This document shows, piece by piece, positions 13,702 through 18,729 of a stretch of 18,729 nucleotides of DNA. This DNA is from VRUE01 sp036403515. Lineage in GTDB: Bacteria; Actinomycetota; Thermoleophilia; Solirubrobacterales; 70-9. The DNA is taken from positions 1 to 18,729 of the forward strand of contig DASWQV010000057.1 in NCBI GenBank assembly GCA_036403515.1, written 5' to 3'. Position 1 is the stretch's first letter; the number at the start of each line of letters is the position of its first letter. A model generated the notes under the pieces. The model made no database searches. It was not told the origin of the DNA and saw nothing but the letters and a program-made list of their open reading frames with translations. The position numbers and the translations under genes are program-made.

Positions 13702-14163
13702 TCAGGCAGTGCCGACGGAGGCGATGCGCCGGTGCGTCTCTGTCTTGCTCGGCAGGGAGGAATGCGCCTCGTCGCCAAACAGCGCGCATATGTCGAGCGA
13801 CGGGCACTGACAGTCGCCGGCCGCCTGCAGCCAGCCCTTCATCGCCTCCGCGCGGAAGATCAGCTCTTCGATGTCCGGCAGCTTGCGCCGGGCGAGCGCC
13901 TGTAGGCGCTCCGAGGCCCGCTCCTGCATCGAGCCGTCGAGCAGCTCACGAATCTCCTCGAGCGAGAAGCCCGCCTGCTGGGCGACGTCGATGAATCCGA
14001 GCCGGGTGAAGATCTCCGCGGAGTAGCGGCGCTGCCCGCTAATCCGATCAGGTTCGGGAAGAACGCCGACCGACTCGTAGTAGCGAATCGACGAGGGCCT
14101 TACTCCTGCCTGGGCGGCCACCTGCCCAATGCTCAGCAGTTGGGTTGACGTCTCTTCTTTCAT
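13702..14163 (-). CDS. MerR-family transcriptional regulator with SoxR-like cysteine cluster
   Basis: The 153-aa protein has a MerR winged-helix domain (LSIGQVAAQAGVRPSSIRYYESVGVLP, residues 10-35, then RISGQRRYSAEIFTRLGFIDVAQQAGFSLEEI), a dimerisation helix (about 80-115) and an effector loop with Cys118, Cys120 and Cys126 (CQCPSLDIC). The CxCx5C spacing equals the last three cysteines of SoxR; the first SoxR cysteine is absent, so a standard four-cysteine [2Fe-2S] cluster is unlikely and metal binding is plausible. MerR proteins twist promoters whose spacer is too long. Two such promoters flank this gene, one 7 nt upstream of its own start and facing away, the other in front of the secreted-protein gene. 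Likely targets are both, plus its own gene. Whether the inducer is Hg(II), another thiophilic metal or a redox signal cannot be read from the sequence. Confidence 0.93.
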   Translation of the reverse strand: MKEETSTQLLSIGQVAAQAGVRPSSIRYYESVGVLPEPDRISGQRRYSAEIFTRLGFIDVAQQAGFSLEEIRELLDGSMQERASERLQALARRKLPDIEELIFRAEAMKGWLQAAGDCQCPSLDICALFGDEAHSSLPSKTETHRRIASVGTA

Positions 14164-14169
14164 GATCCC

Positions 14170-14200
14170 TTGACTTCAAGTCAGGTTGAAGGTGAAAGGT
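14170..14200 (+). promoter_or_regulatory. MerR-type promoter/operator of the small membrane-protein operon
   Basis: TTGACT (14170-14175) and AAAGGT (14195-14200) are 19 nt apart and enclose the perfect inverted repeat CTTCAA-GTCAGG-TTGAAG (14174-14191). The site starts 7 bp from the merR start codon and points away from it. The first ATG of the operon (14208) lies 7 nt after the -10, so this transcript may be leaderless. The site is nearly identical to the one at 13587-13616. Confidence 0.7.
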
Positions 14201-14207
14201 AACAGCG

Positions 14208-14366
14208 ATGTCGCACAGAGTCCAGACGAGGGCGGTGACCAGGCTTGGGATTGGCGCCGCTGCGGCCATGTTCCTTTGCTGCGTGGTCGCGCCAGCTCTC
14301 GTTGCCTGGGCCGTCGTGCGGCAGCTGAGATGGATCACCGCAAAACAATGCAAGGGGGCCAGATGA
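14208..14366 (+). CDS. 52-aa membrane protein with vicinal CC in the membrane helix
   Basis: This short gene begins ATG TCG CAC and encodes a basic N-terminus (MSHRVQTRAVTRLG), one hydrophobic helix (about residues 15-38) containing the pair Cys24-Cys25 in FLCCVVAPALV, and a basic tail with Cys48. Support for coding comes from three points: its stop overlaps the next start by ATGA, its ATG lies 7 nt after the -10 of a MerR-type promoter, and its CCVVAP motif echoes CCVAAP in the next protein. A cysteine pair in the first membrane helix is the metal-relay feature of MerT and MerF mercury transporters. No exact family is recognised; metal transport or metal binding is inference. Confidence 0.7.
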   Translation: MSHRVQTRAVTRLGIGAAAAMFLCCVVAPALVAWAVVRQLRWITAKQCKGAR

Positions 14367-14584
14367 AAGATCTCAAGCTGAACCAAGGTTCGGGGGGCTC
14401 GAAGCTCGGCGTCTTCGCGGGCAGTGCGCTGCTGATCAGCTGCTGCGTTGCCGCTCCACTGCTGATCGGGGCCGCATGCGTGATCTCGATTGGACTGCTC
14501 GGAGAGCTGGCTGTGGTTGGCGCTTTGCTGGCGATCGCGGCGTTCGCGCTGTGGCGCGCCAGGGCTGCACGGAGCTGCTGCTGA
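14363..14584 (+). CDS. MerF-like small metal-transport membrane protein
   Basis: The 73-aa protein has two membrane helices (about 17-42 and 45-65). Cys27-Cys28 lie in the first helix (LLISCCVAAPLLIG), Cys39 lies at its end, and a C-terminal Cys72-Cys73 pair follows the basic WRARAARS stretch. This copies the layout of MerF, which moves Hg(II) with one CC pair in helix 1 and one at the C-terminus, although overall identity looks low. ATG 14363 overlaps the stop of the 52-aa gene (ATGA) and has AAGGGGG upstream; an in-frame ATG at 14348 would add five residues. Neither a mercuric reductase (MerA) nor a lyase (MerB) is present in the window, so imported metal would need other handling. The substrate could also be another thiophilic ion. 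Confidence 0.75.
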   Translation: MKDLKLNQGSGGSKLGVFAGSALLISCCVAAPLLIGAACVISIGLLGELAVVGALLAIAAFALWRARAARSCC

Positions 14585-14668
14585 GCGCCGGAAGTCAGAA
14601 CCGCGGCGGGATTCACACCGCTGTCATTAACGACCTGCCGGTGCGATCCGGCAAAGGAGAGACCAGCA

Positions 14669-15121
14669 ATGCCCAACACGCACACGGAATTCATCGATGG
14701 AGAAACTTGCGCGGTTCCACTGGACGGACCTGCGGGCTCACGCACCGCCGGGGACGGCGGCCTCCTCAGCGGCGGCTGCTGCGCCGGCGGGGATGGTTCG
14801 CTGGCAGAGAGCCGGCCGATGGGTCGCGGCGCCCGCCGGGCTCGCGCGGCCGCCGGAGTGGGTTTCCTCGCGCTCGCCGGTGCGATGAGCTCGCGGCAGC
14901 TGCCCGGCCGGACCTCACTTTGGCCGGCCGCGATAGTTCCCATCTGGTTTGGGGTCTCCCATCTCGTCGCCAGCGTTACCGGCTACCCGGGGTGCCCCGA
15001 GCTTGGCGCGATTCCGAGCGTGTTGCTCGATCGCCCGGTTGCGACGGGCTGTGGGACGTGGGAGCGGATAGACCGATGGATCGACGGTTCAAGCCCGCCC
15101 GGATCTTCCTCTAGCTGCTAG
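14669..15121 (+). CDS. Two-helix membrane protein with cysteine-rich N-terminus (DUF2892-like)
   Basis: This 150-aa protein follows an excellent ribosome binding site (AAAGGAGAG, 7 nt before the ATG). Its first 50 residues are polar and glycine-rich with Cys14 and Cys37-Cys38 (SGGCCAGGDG). Two membrane segments follow (about 60-75 and 83-107), then a conserved-looking cytoplasmic or periplasmic end GYPGCPELGAIPSVLLDR...TGCGTWERIDRW. The helix pair followed by TGYPGCP resembles the small DUF2892 membrane proteins, often found next to rhodanese or metal genes, but the assignment is by pattern only. It is the third gene of the MerR-controlled set. A 6-bp hairpin TGCCGG-TGCGAT-CCGGCA ends just before the ribosome binding site. 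Function is unknown; metal handling is suggested by context. Confidence 0.65.
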   Translation: MPNTHTEFIDGETCAVPLDGPAGSRTAGDGGLLSGGCCAGGDGSLAESRPMGRGARRARAAAGVGFLALAGAMSSRQLPGRTSLWPAAIVPIWFGVSHLVASVTGYPGCPELGAIPSVLLDRPVATGCGTWERIDRWIDGSSPPGSSSSC

Positions 15122-15125
15122 CCCG

Positions 15126-15451
15126 GTGGCCGTTCGCTCTCTCGCCCTCTTCGCCGCTGCCGTGGCGGCGGAGATCGGCGGTGCGTACATGATGTGGATT
15201 GGGCTGAAGGAGGGCAGGTGGCTCGCTGCGATCGTCGGCGGGGCGGTCGTCCTGGTCCTGTATGGCCTGATCCTTGCTCAGCAGTCCAGCAACGAGTTTG
15301 GCCGCGTCCTCGCCGCTTATGGCGGCGCATTCGTGGTCGGGTCGCTCCTTTGGGGTGTCGCCTTCGACAGCTTCGAGCCCGATCGCTTCGATGTCGCCGG
15401 GCCACCGTCTGTCTACTGGGCATTGGCCTGATCATGTACGTGCCCCGCTGA
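15126..15451 (+). pseudogene. ynfA: YnfA/UPF0060 small membrane protein, frameshifted near its 3' end
   Basis: From GTG 15126 the frame encodes a four-helix UPF0060 protein (AEIGGAYMMWIGLKEGRWL, then FGRVLAAYGGAFVVGSLLWG and DRFDVAG), homologous to YnfA, an SMR-like efflux protein. After DVAG the reading frame continues as unrelated PPSVYWALA and stops at 15431. One frame over, the expected last helix is intact: ATVCLLGIGLIMYVPR, ending at 15451. A single missing G in the GGG at 15399-15401 explains the break. It could be a recent real mutation, a sequencing or assembly error, or less likely programmed slippage. The gene starts 4 nt after the previous stop without a clear ribosome binding site, so it is probably translationally coupled and the last member of the MerR-linked set. 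Confidence 0.8.
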
Positions 15452-15507
15452 GATCGAAGTTTGTCCAAGCCGGGTCGGAAGGGTCACATGACCGCGAATC
15501 CACCCAG

Positions 15508-15513
15508 TAAGAT
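15508..15513 (+). promoter_or_regulatory. Candidate -10 element of the riboflavin operon
   Basis: TAAGAT fits the TANNNT pattern and lies 33 nt before ATG 15541. Transcription would start near 15520, inside the adjoining palindrome at 15518-15535. No good -35 was found about 17 nt upstream. Confidence 0.35.
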
Positions 15514-15517
15514 GGAT

Positions 15518-15535
15518 TGATTGACTCGTCAATCA
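15518..15535. promoter_or_regulatory. TetR-operator-like palindrome before ribD
   Basis: TGATTGAC-TC-GTCAATCA is a perfect 8-bp inverted repeat with a 2-nt centre, close to the TTGATTGA...TCAATCAA type of operator bound by many TetR-family repressors. It covers the expected transcription start after the TAAGAT hexamer, a position where bound protein would block transcription. A shorter dyad, GGTCA-CA-TGACC, lies upstream at 15482-15493. No TetR-family gene is present in the window. Confidence 0.5.
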
Positions 15536-15540
15536 GTCGC

Positions 15541-16743
15541 ATGAATGCGCAGCTCACAGCAATGGATCGAGTCCACCTACAGCGGGCGCTTGAGCTTGCG
15601 GAGCTAGGGCGGAGTCGAGTTAGCCCCAATCCTCTTGTTGGAGCTGTTGTCGTGCGGGGCGGTGAGGTGATTGGCGAGGGGTTTCATGCTGAGCTGGGCG
15701 AGCTTCACGCTGAGCGGGCGGCTCTTGCTGATTGTCGGGGCAGAGGGAACGATCCGGCTGGGGCGACGATGTACGTGTCGTTGGAGCCCTGCGCTCATAC
15801 GGGCAGGCAGCCGCCTTGCACGGAGGCGATCCTGGAGGCAGGGATTGCCCGGGTCGTGGTCGCCTCCGACGATCCGAGCGAGAAGGCTGCCGGTCGGGGT
15901 CCTGGAATCCTGCGCGATGGCGGGGTGGAGGTTGAGTTCGCGGCCGGCGAGGAGGCCACTGCGGCGCGGCTGCTCAACCAGCCGTTCCGCAAGCACGCCA
16001 GGACCGGCCTGCCGCTGGTGACCCTGAAGCTGGCGATGTCGCTCGACGGTCGCACCTCGACAGCGCCAGGAGATTCGCCCTGGATCTCGGGCGAGAAGAG
16101 CCGCGAGCTGGTCCATCGCTGGCGAGCCGAATCCGAGGCAATAGCAATAGGCATCCGCACAGCCCTAACCGACGACCCCCTCCTAACCGCTCGCCCCCAG
16201 CCTTCCGGTGCGCCTTTTCCCCCGTATACGGGGGAAAAGCGCACCGGAACGGACTTGCGCCAGCCGGTTCGGGTCGTCTTCGATCGCCAGGCCCGCCTGC
16301 CGCTCGATTCACAGCTGCTCCGAACTCTCGACGACGCACAGGTGCTTGTCGTGGTTTCGCCCGAAGCAGACGCCTCGGCCCTGCGCGACGCTGGCGCTGA
16401 GGTGCTGGTCGCCGACAGCATCGAGGCCGCCCTCGCCAATCTGGGCCGCCGCAACATCACAACCCTCTTCCTCGAGGGCGGCCCGACCCTAGCGGCTGCC
16501 TTCCAAGCCGCCGGCCAGCTAGACGAAGCAAGGACCTTCGTCGCCCCGGTTCTCCTGGGGCCGGCTCAGGAGGATTCTCGCGCGGGTGGCGCGGATGCGG
16601 GGGGGCCGAGAACGGAGGCGAAGCCCCCGCCCGCAGGCCCCCCCGCAGTCGCGACGGGTCCCGCGCGCCTAGCCCCGCTGTCCCATACCGTCGAAGCCAT
16701 CGGCGACGACACATTGATCACGGCCCGCTTCAAGGAGTGGTGA
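15541..16743 (+). CDS. ribD: Bifunctional riboflavin biosynthesis deaminase/reductase RibD, carrying inserted palindromes
   Basis: RibD performs the deamination and side-chain reduction steps of riboflavin synthesis. The N-terminal deaminase domain has the zinc site His56-Ala-Glu58 and PCAHTGRQPPC (Cys84, Cys93). The C-terminal reductase has TLKLAMSLDGRTS, SPWISG and the later LFLEGGPTLAAAF. Residues 222-236 (SGAPFPPYTGEKRTG) come from the 48-bp palindrome shared with rsmB and interrupt the loop between LTDDPLLTARP and RQPVRVVFD. A second insertion (about residues 344-376) is GC-rich and palindromic. The start is unsure: ATG 15541 (400 aa), ATG 15562 or TTG 15517; none has a ribosome binding site, and 15541 is chosen because it clears the operator-like palindrome. 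The first 200 nt have unusually mixed third bases. The TGA overlaps the ribE ATG (TGATG). Confidence 0.94.
   Translation: MNAQLTAMDRVHLQRALELAELGRSRVSPNPLVGAVVVRGGEVIGEGFHAELGELHAERAALADCRGRGNDPAGATMYVSLEPCAHTGRQPPCTEAILEAGIARVVVASDDPSEKAAGRGPGILRDGGVEVEFAAGEEATAARLLNQPFRKHARTGLPLVTLKLAMSLDGRTSTAPGDSPWISGEKSRELVHRWRAESEAIAIGIRTALTDDPLLTARPQPSGAPFPPYTGEKRTGTDLRQPVRVVFDRQARLPLDSQLLRTLDDAQVLVVVSPEADASALRDAGAEVLVADSIEAALANLGRRNITTLFLEGGPTLAAAFQAAGQLDEARTFVAPVLLGPAQEDSRAGGADAGGPRTEAKPPPAGPPAVATGPARLAPLSHTVEAIGDDTLITARFKEW
16202..16249 (+). repeat. 48-bp protein-coding palindromic element, copy 2 (inside ribD)
   Basis: Identical over all 48 nt to 6833-6880 in rsmB, in the same orientation and the same reading frame. 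Flanking bases differ from copy 1 on both sides, so the element edges lie within about a base of these positions and the two copies come from separate insertions. Unlike copy 1, the stem does not extend beyond the element here. Confidence 0.85.
16579..16667. repeat. GC-rich nested palindrome inside the ribD 3' part
   Basis: Perfect 11-bp arms GCGGGGGGGCC (16597-16607) and GGCCCCCCCGC (16636-16646) sit inside outer arms CGCGCGGG (16579-16586) and CCCGCGCG (16660-16667). The segment encodes a low-complexity stretch rich in Ala, Gly and Pro (SRAGGADAGG...KPPPAGPPAVATGPAR) where RibD homologues have a short link before the final strand. It looks like a second in-frame structured insertion, unrelated in sequence to the 48-bp element. 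Confidence 0.6.
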
Positions 16744-17333
16744 TGTTCACAGGCCTGATCGAAGACATCGCCAGCGTCGAGTCGGTCGAGACCGGCGAAG
16801 ATGGCGCCCGCCTGCGGATCGCAACCCGGCTGGGCCCTGAAATCGCGACCGGCGACTCAGTCTCCGTCAATGGCGTCTGCCTGACCGCGACGGCAGTCGA
16901 CCCAAACGGCTTCGAGAGCGAGGCGATGAACCAGACCCTCGACGTGACCGCGCTGGGAGGCCTCGAGGCCGGCGCTCGGGTCAACCTGGAGCTCGCGATG
17001 AAGGCATCGGACCGGCTAGGCGGGCATATCGTCCAGGGACACGCTGATGGCGTCGGCGAGGTCGTCTCGATGGAGGACGACGGTTTCGCCAAGCGGCTGC
17101 GGGTTGCGCTCGGGGCGGATCTGATCCGCTATGTGGTGACGAAGGGCTCGATCGGGCTGAACGGCGTCAGCCTCACGGTTTCGGCTCTCGGCGACGATTG
17201 GATCGAGGTGTCGCTGATCCCCGAGACCTTGGAGCGGACCAACCTCGGTGGGGTCGCCGCCGGCGACCGCTTGAACGTCGAGTGCGATGTGGTGGCGAAG
17301 TACGTGGAGCGATTGGTGAGACCATTCGCCTGA
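16743..17333 (+). CDS. ribE: Riboflavin synthase, alpha chain
   Basis: This enzyme dismutates two molecules of 6,7-dimethyl-8-ribityllumazine to riboflavin and the pyrimidine precursor. The 196-aa protein begins MFTGLIEDI, the invariant family start, and consists of two lumazine-binding repeats. The first contains GDSVSVNGVCLTA and the second GSIGLNGVSLTV, with GGHIVQGHADGVG at the junction (about residues 92-104). ATG 16743 shares its first base with the ribD stop and has AAGGAG 5 nt upstream; GTG codons just before it (16737, 16740) are rejected because the family starts at MFTG. It lies between ribD and ribBA in a riboflavin operon. The gene is also called ribC in some species. Confidence 0.97.
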   Translation: MFTGLIEDIASVESVETGEDGARLRIATRLGPEIATGDSVSVNGVCLTATAVDPNGFESEAMNQTLDVTALGGLEAGARVNLELAMKASDRLGGHIVQGHADGVGEVVSMEDDGFAKRLRVALGADLIRYVVTKGSIGLNGVSLTVSALGDDWIEVSLIPETLERTNLGGVAAGDRLNVECDVVAKYVERLVRPFA

Positions 17334-17344
17334 AAGGAGCGGAC

Positions 17345-18685
17345 GTGAGCCGGATGACGGAGACGCAGAAGACAGACGGAGTGACAGACGAAGCGGGGGA
17401 GAGCCCGTTCTCGACGATCGAGGAAGGGATCGAGGAGATCCGCCGCGGTCGCATGGTCGTCGTCTGCGACGACGAGGATCGTGAGAACGAGGGGGACCTG
17501 GTGATGGCGGCGCAGTTCGCCACGCCCGAGGCGGTCAACTTCATGGCCAAGGAGGCCCGCGGGCTGATCTGCCTGGCGCTGACCGCGGAGCGCTGCGAAA
17601 AGCTCGGCCTCAATCTGATGGCGGCGAAGAACGAGGCGCCGCTGCAGACGGCTTTCACGGTGACGATCGAGGCGGCCGGCGGGGTCAGCACGGGCATCTC
17701 CGCGCACGACCGCGCCCACACCGTTCAGGTCGCGATTGACCCCAGCTCCGGCCCACGCGACATCGTCGTCCCCGGCCACATGTTCCCCCTGCGCGCCAAG
17801 GAGGGCGGCGTGCTCGAGCGCACCGGGCACACCGAGGCCAGCGTCGACCTCGCCCGCCTCGCCGGCCTGACGCCCGCCGGTGTGATCTGTGAGGTGATGA
17901 ACGACGACGGCACGATGGCCCGCGTCCCCGACCTGGTCCCCTACTGCGAGCGCCACGGCCTGAAGATGATCACGGTCGCTGACCTGATCGCCTACCGCCG
18001 CCGCACCGAGAAGCTGGTCGAGCGGGTCGTCGACACCGCGCTGCCGACCGAGTTCGGCGACTTCACCGCGGTCGGCTACCGCTCCCTGGTCGATGACAAG
18101 CACCACGTGGCGATGGTCAAGGGCGATGTGGATGGGGCCGAGGACGTGCTCGTCCGCGTCCACAGCGAGTGCCTCACCGGCGACGTCTTCCACAGCATGC
18201 GCTGCGACTGCGGCGAGCAGCTCGTCGCGGCGCTGACCCAGATCGAGCAGGAGGGCCGCGGCGTCTTGCTCTACCTCTCCCAGGAGGGTCGCGGGATCGG
18301 CCTGCTCAACAAGCTGAAGGCCTACAAGCTGCAGGAGGAGGGGGCCGACACGGTCGAAGCCAACCTCAAGCTCGGCCTGCCCGCCGATCTGCGCGATTAC
18401 GGCATCGGCGCCCAGATCCTCGGCGACCTCGGCCTGACCAGCATCCGCATCCTCACCAACAACCCGAAAAAGATCGTCGGGCTGGAGGGGTATGGGCTCT
18501 CGGTCTCTGAGCAGGTGCCGATCGAGTCGGCGCCCAACCCCCACAATGAGGCCTACCTGCGGGCGAAGCGGGACAAGATGGGCCACTCGCTGCACCACCA
18601 GGGGCTCGCCCTCGACGAGGAGATGATCCACGACGAGGAGGAGCGCGACGCCCGCGACGGCGCGGCCAAGGGCGGCGATGGCTGA
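17345..18685 (+). CDS. ribBA: Bifunctional 3,4-dihydroxy-2-butanone-4-phosphate synthase / GTP cyclohydrolase II
   Basis: RibBA supplies both precursors of riboflavin: dihydroxybutanone phosphate from ribulose 5-phosphate, and the pyrimidine from GTP. The 446-aa protein has an N-terminal DHBP synthase (about 20-225) with the metal/substrate loop CDDEDRENEGDL (about 41-52), HTVQVAIDP and RTGHTEASVDLARLAG. It is followed by GTP cyclohydrolase II (about 230-425) with the zinc-binding SECLTGDVFHSMRCDCGEQL (cysteines near 276, 287 and 289) and QEGRGIGLLNKLKAYKLQ. GTG 17345 is chosen because AAAGGAG lies 5 nt upstream; ATG 17354 is possible but too far from it. The ribosome binding site overlaps the ribE stop. 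The 3' end overlaps the next gene by 8 nt. Confidence 0.97.
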   Translation: MSRMTETQKTDGVTDEAGESPFSTIEEGIEEIRRGRMVVVCDDEDRENEGDLVMAAQFATPEAVNFMAKEARGLICLALTAERCEKLGLNLMAAKNEAPLQTAFTVTIEAAGGVSTGISAHDRAHTVQVAIDPSSGPRDIVVPGHMFPLRAKEGGVLERTGHTEASVDLARLAGLTPAGVICEVMNDDGTMARVPDLVPYCERHGLKMITVADLIAYRRRTEKLVERVVDTALPTEFGDFTAVGYRSLVDDKHHVAMVKGDVDGAEDVLVRVHSECLTGDVFHSMRCDCGEQLVAALTQIEQEGRGVLLYLSQEGRGIGLLNKLKAYKLQEEGADTVEANLKLGLPADLRDYGIGAQILGDLGLTSIRILTNNPKKIVGLEGYGLSVSEQVPIESAPNPHNEAYLRAKRDKMGHSLHHQGLALDEEMIHDEEERDARDGAAKGGDG

Positions 18686-18729
18686 AGCCGGGGCGTTCCT
18701 GGAGCAGTTCAGCGAGGAGGAGCGGGGGC
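18678..18729 (+). CDS. Start of an unidentified gene, cut by the window end
   Basis: ATG 18678 opens a frame reading MAEAGAFLEQFSEEERG, with G or C at nearly every third position. It overlaps the ribBA stop by 8 nt and has AAGGGCGG upstream. Riboflavin operons often continue with ribH (lumazine synthase), but these 17 residues do not look like the usual RibH N-terminus. Too little is visible to name it. Confidence 0.5.
   Translation, partial: MAEAGAFLEQFSEEERG

Noticed and set aside
14186..14362. N-terminal extension of the MerF-like protein back to 14186
   Set aside because: The extension begins within the MerR operator, upstream of the expected transcription start, and its sequence is not membrane-like. 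The overlapping 52-aa frame explains this stretch better.
14585..14668. Possible riboswitch before the 150-aa gene
   Set aside because: Only a 6-bp hairpin (TGCCGG/CCGGCA) is visible and no known riboswitch consensus; too little to call.
17129..18631. 500-codon minus-strand open frame opposite ribBA
   Set aside because: It mirrors ribBA codons; the plus-strand frame has all RibBA motifs.

Overview
The window is a GC-rich bacterial chromosome segment with strong G/C at third codon positions. The gene sequence metK, priA, def, fmt, rsmB, rpe, then ribD, ribE, ribBA, together with GTG/TTG starts and many 1-4 nt start/stop overlaps, suggests a high-GC actinobacterium. A deep lineage such as Thermoleophilia/Solirubrobacterales fits best, because PriA keeps a complete helicase core, whereas Mycobacterium-type PriA proteins are degenerate. 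The taxonomic call is inference.

Layout. (1) 1-1836: metK, then a roughly 515-nt stretch without a gene, packed with inverted repeats. (2) 1837-8472: a membrane PH-domain protein (minus strand) divergent from priA, then a tight plus-strand series def, fmt, rsmB, a small zinc-ribbon protein and rpe. It joins protein N-terminal formyl-group handling, 16S rRNA methylation and the pentose phosphate pathway. (3) 8469-12667: a minus-strand operon of a GT2 glycosyltransferase, a Wzx-like flippase and a K+(Na+)/H+ antiporter, probably for cell-surface glycan export and ion homeostasis. (4) 12769-15451: an accessory island with a secreted protein of unknown family, a MerR-type regulator with a SoxR-like cysteine cluster, and a divergent set of small membrane proteins. 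The set is a previously hidden 52-aa protein and a 73-aa MerF-like protein, both with a CC pair in a membrane helix, a 150-aa two-helix protein, and a YnfA/UPF0060 gene that is frameshifted. Two nearly identical MerR-type promoters with long spacers point at the secreted-protein gene and at the small-membrane-protein operon, so this looks like one metal- or redox-responsive regulon. (5) 15508-18729: riboflavin genes ribD, ribE and ribBA, with a TetR-operator-like palindrome before ribD and no recognisable FMN riboswitch, then the start of an unidentified gene cut by the window end.

The most unusual signal is a 48-bp near-perfect palindrome present as two identical copies, one inside rsmB and one inside ribD. 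It is inserted in frame, in the same reading frame, and adds the same peptide (SGAPFPPYTGEKRTG) to two unrelated enzymes at positions expected to be surface loops. It is stop-free in all six frames. This resembles the protein-coding palindromic elements (RPEs) of Rickettsia and may be an undescribed mobile coding palindrome. RibD carries a second, GC-rich palindromic insertion near its C-terminus.

A second pattern is a TANNNT hexamer exactly 6 nt before the start codons of metK, priA and def, with similar spacing for other operon-leading genes. This is the signature of leaderless transcripts.
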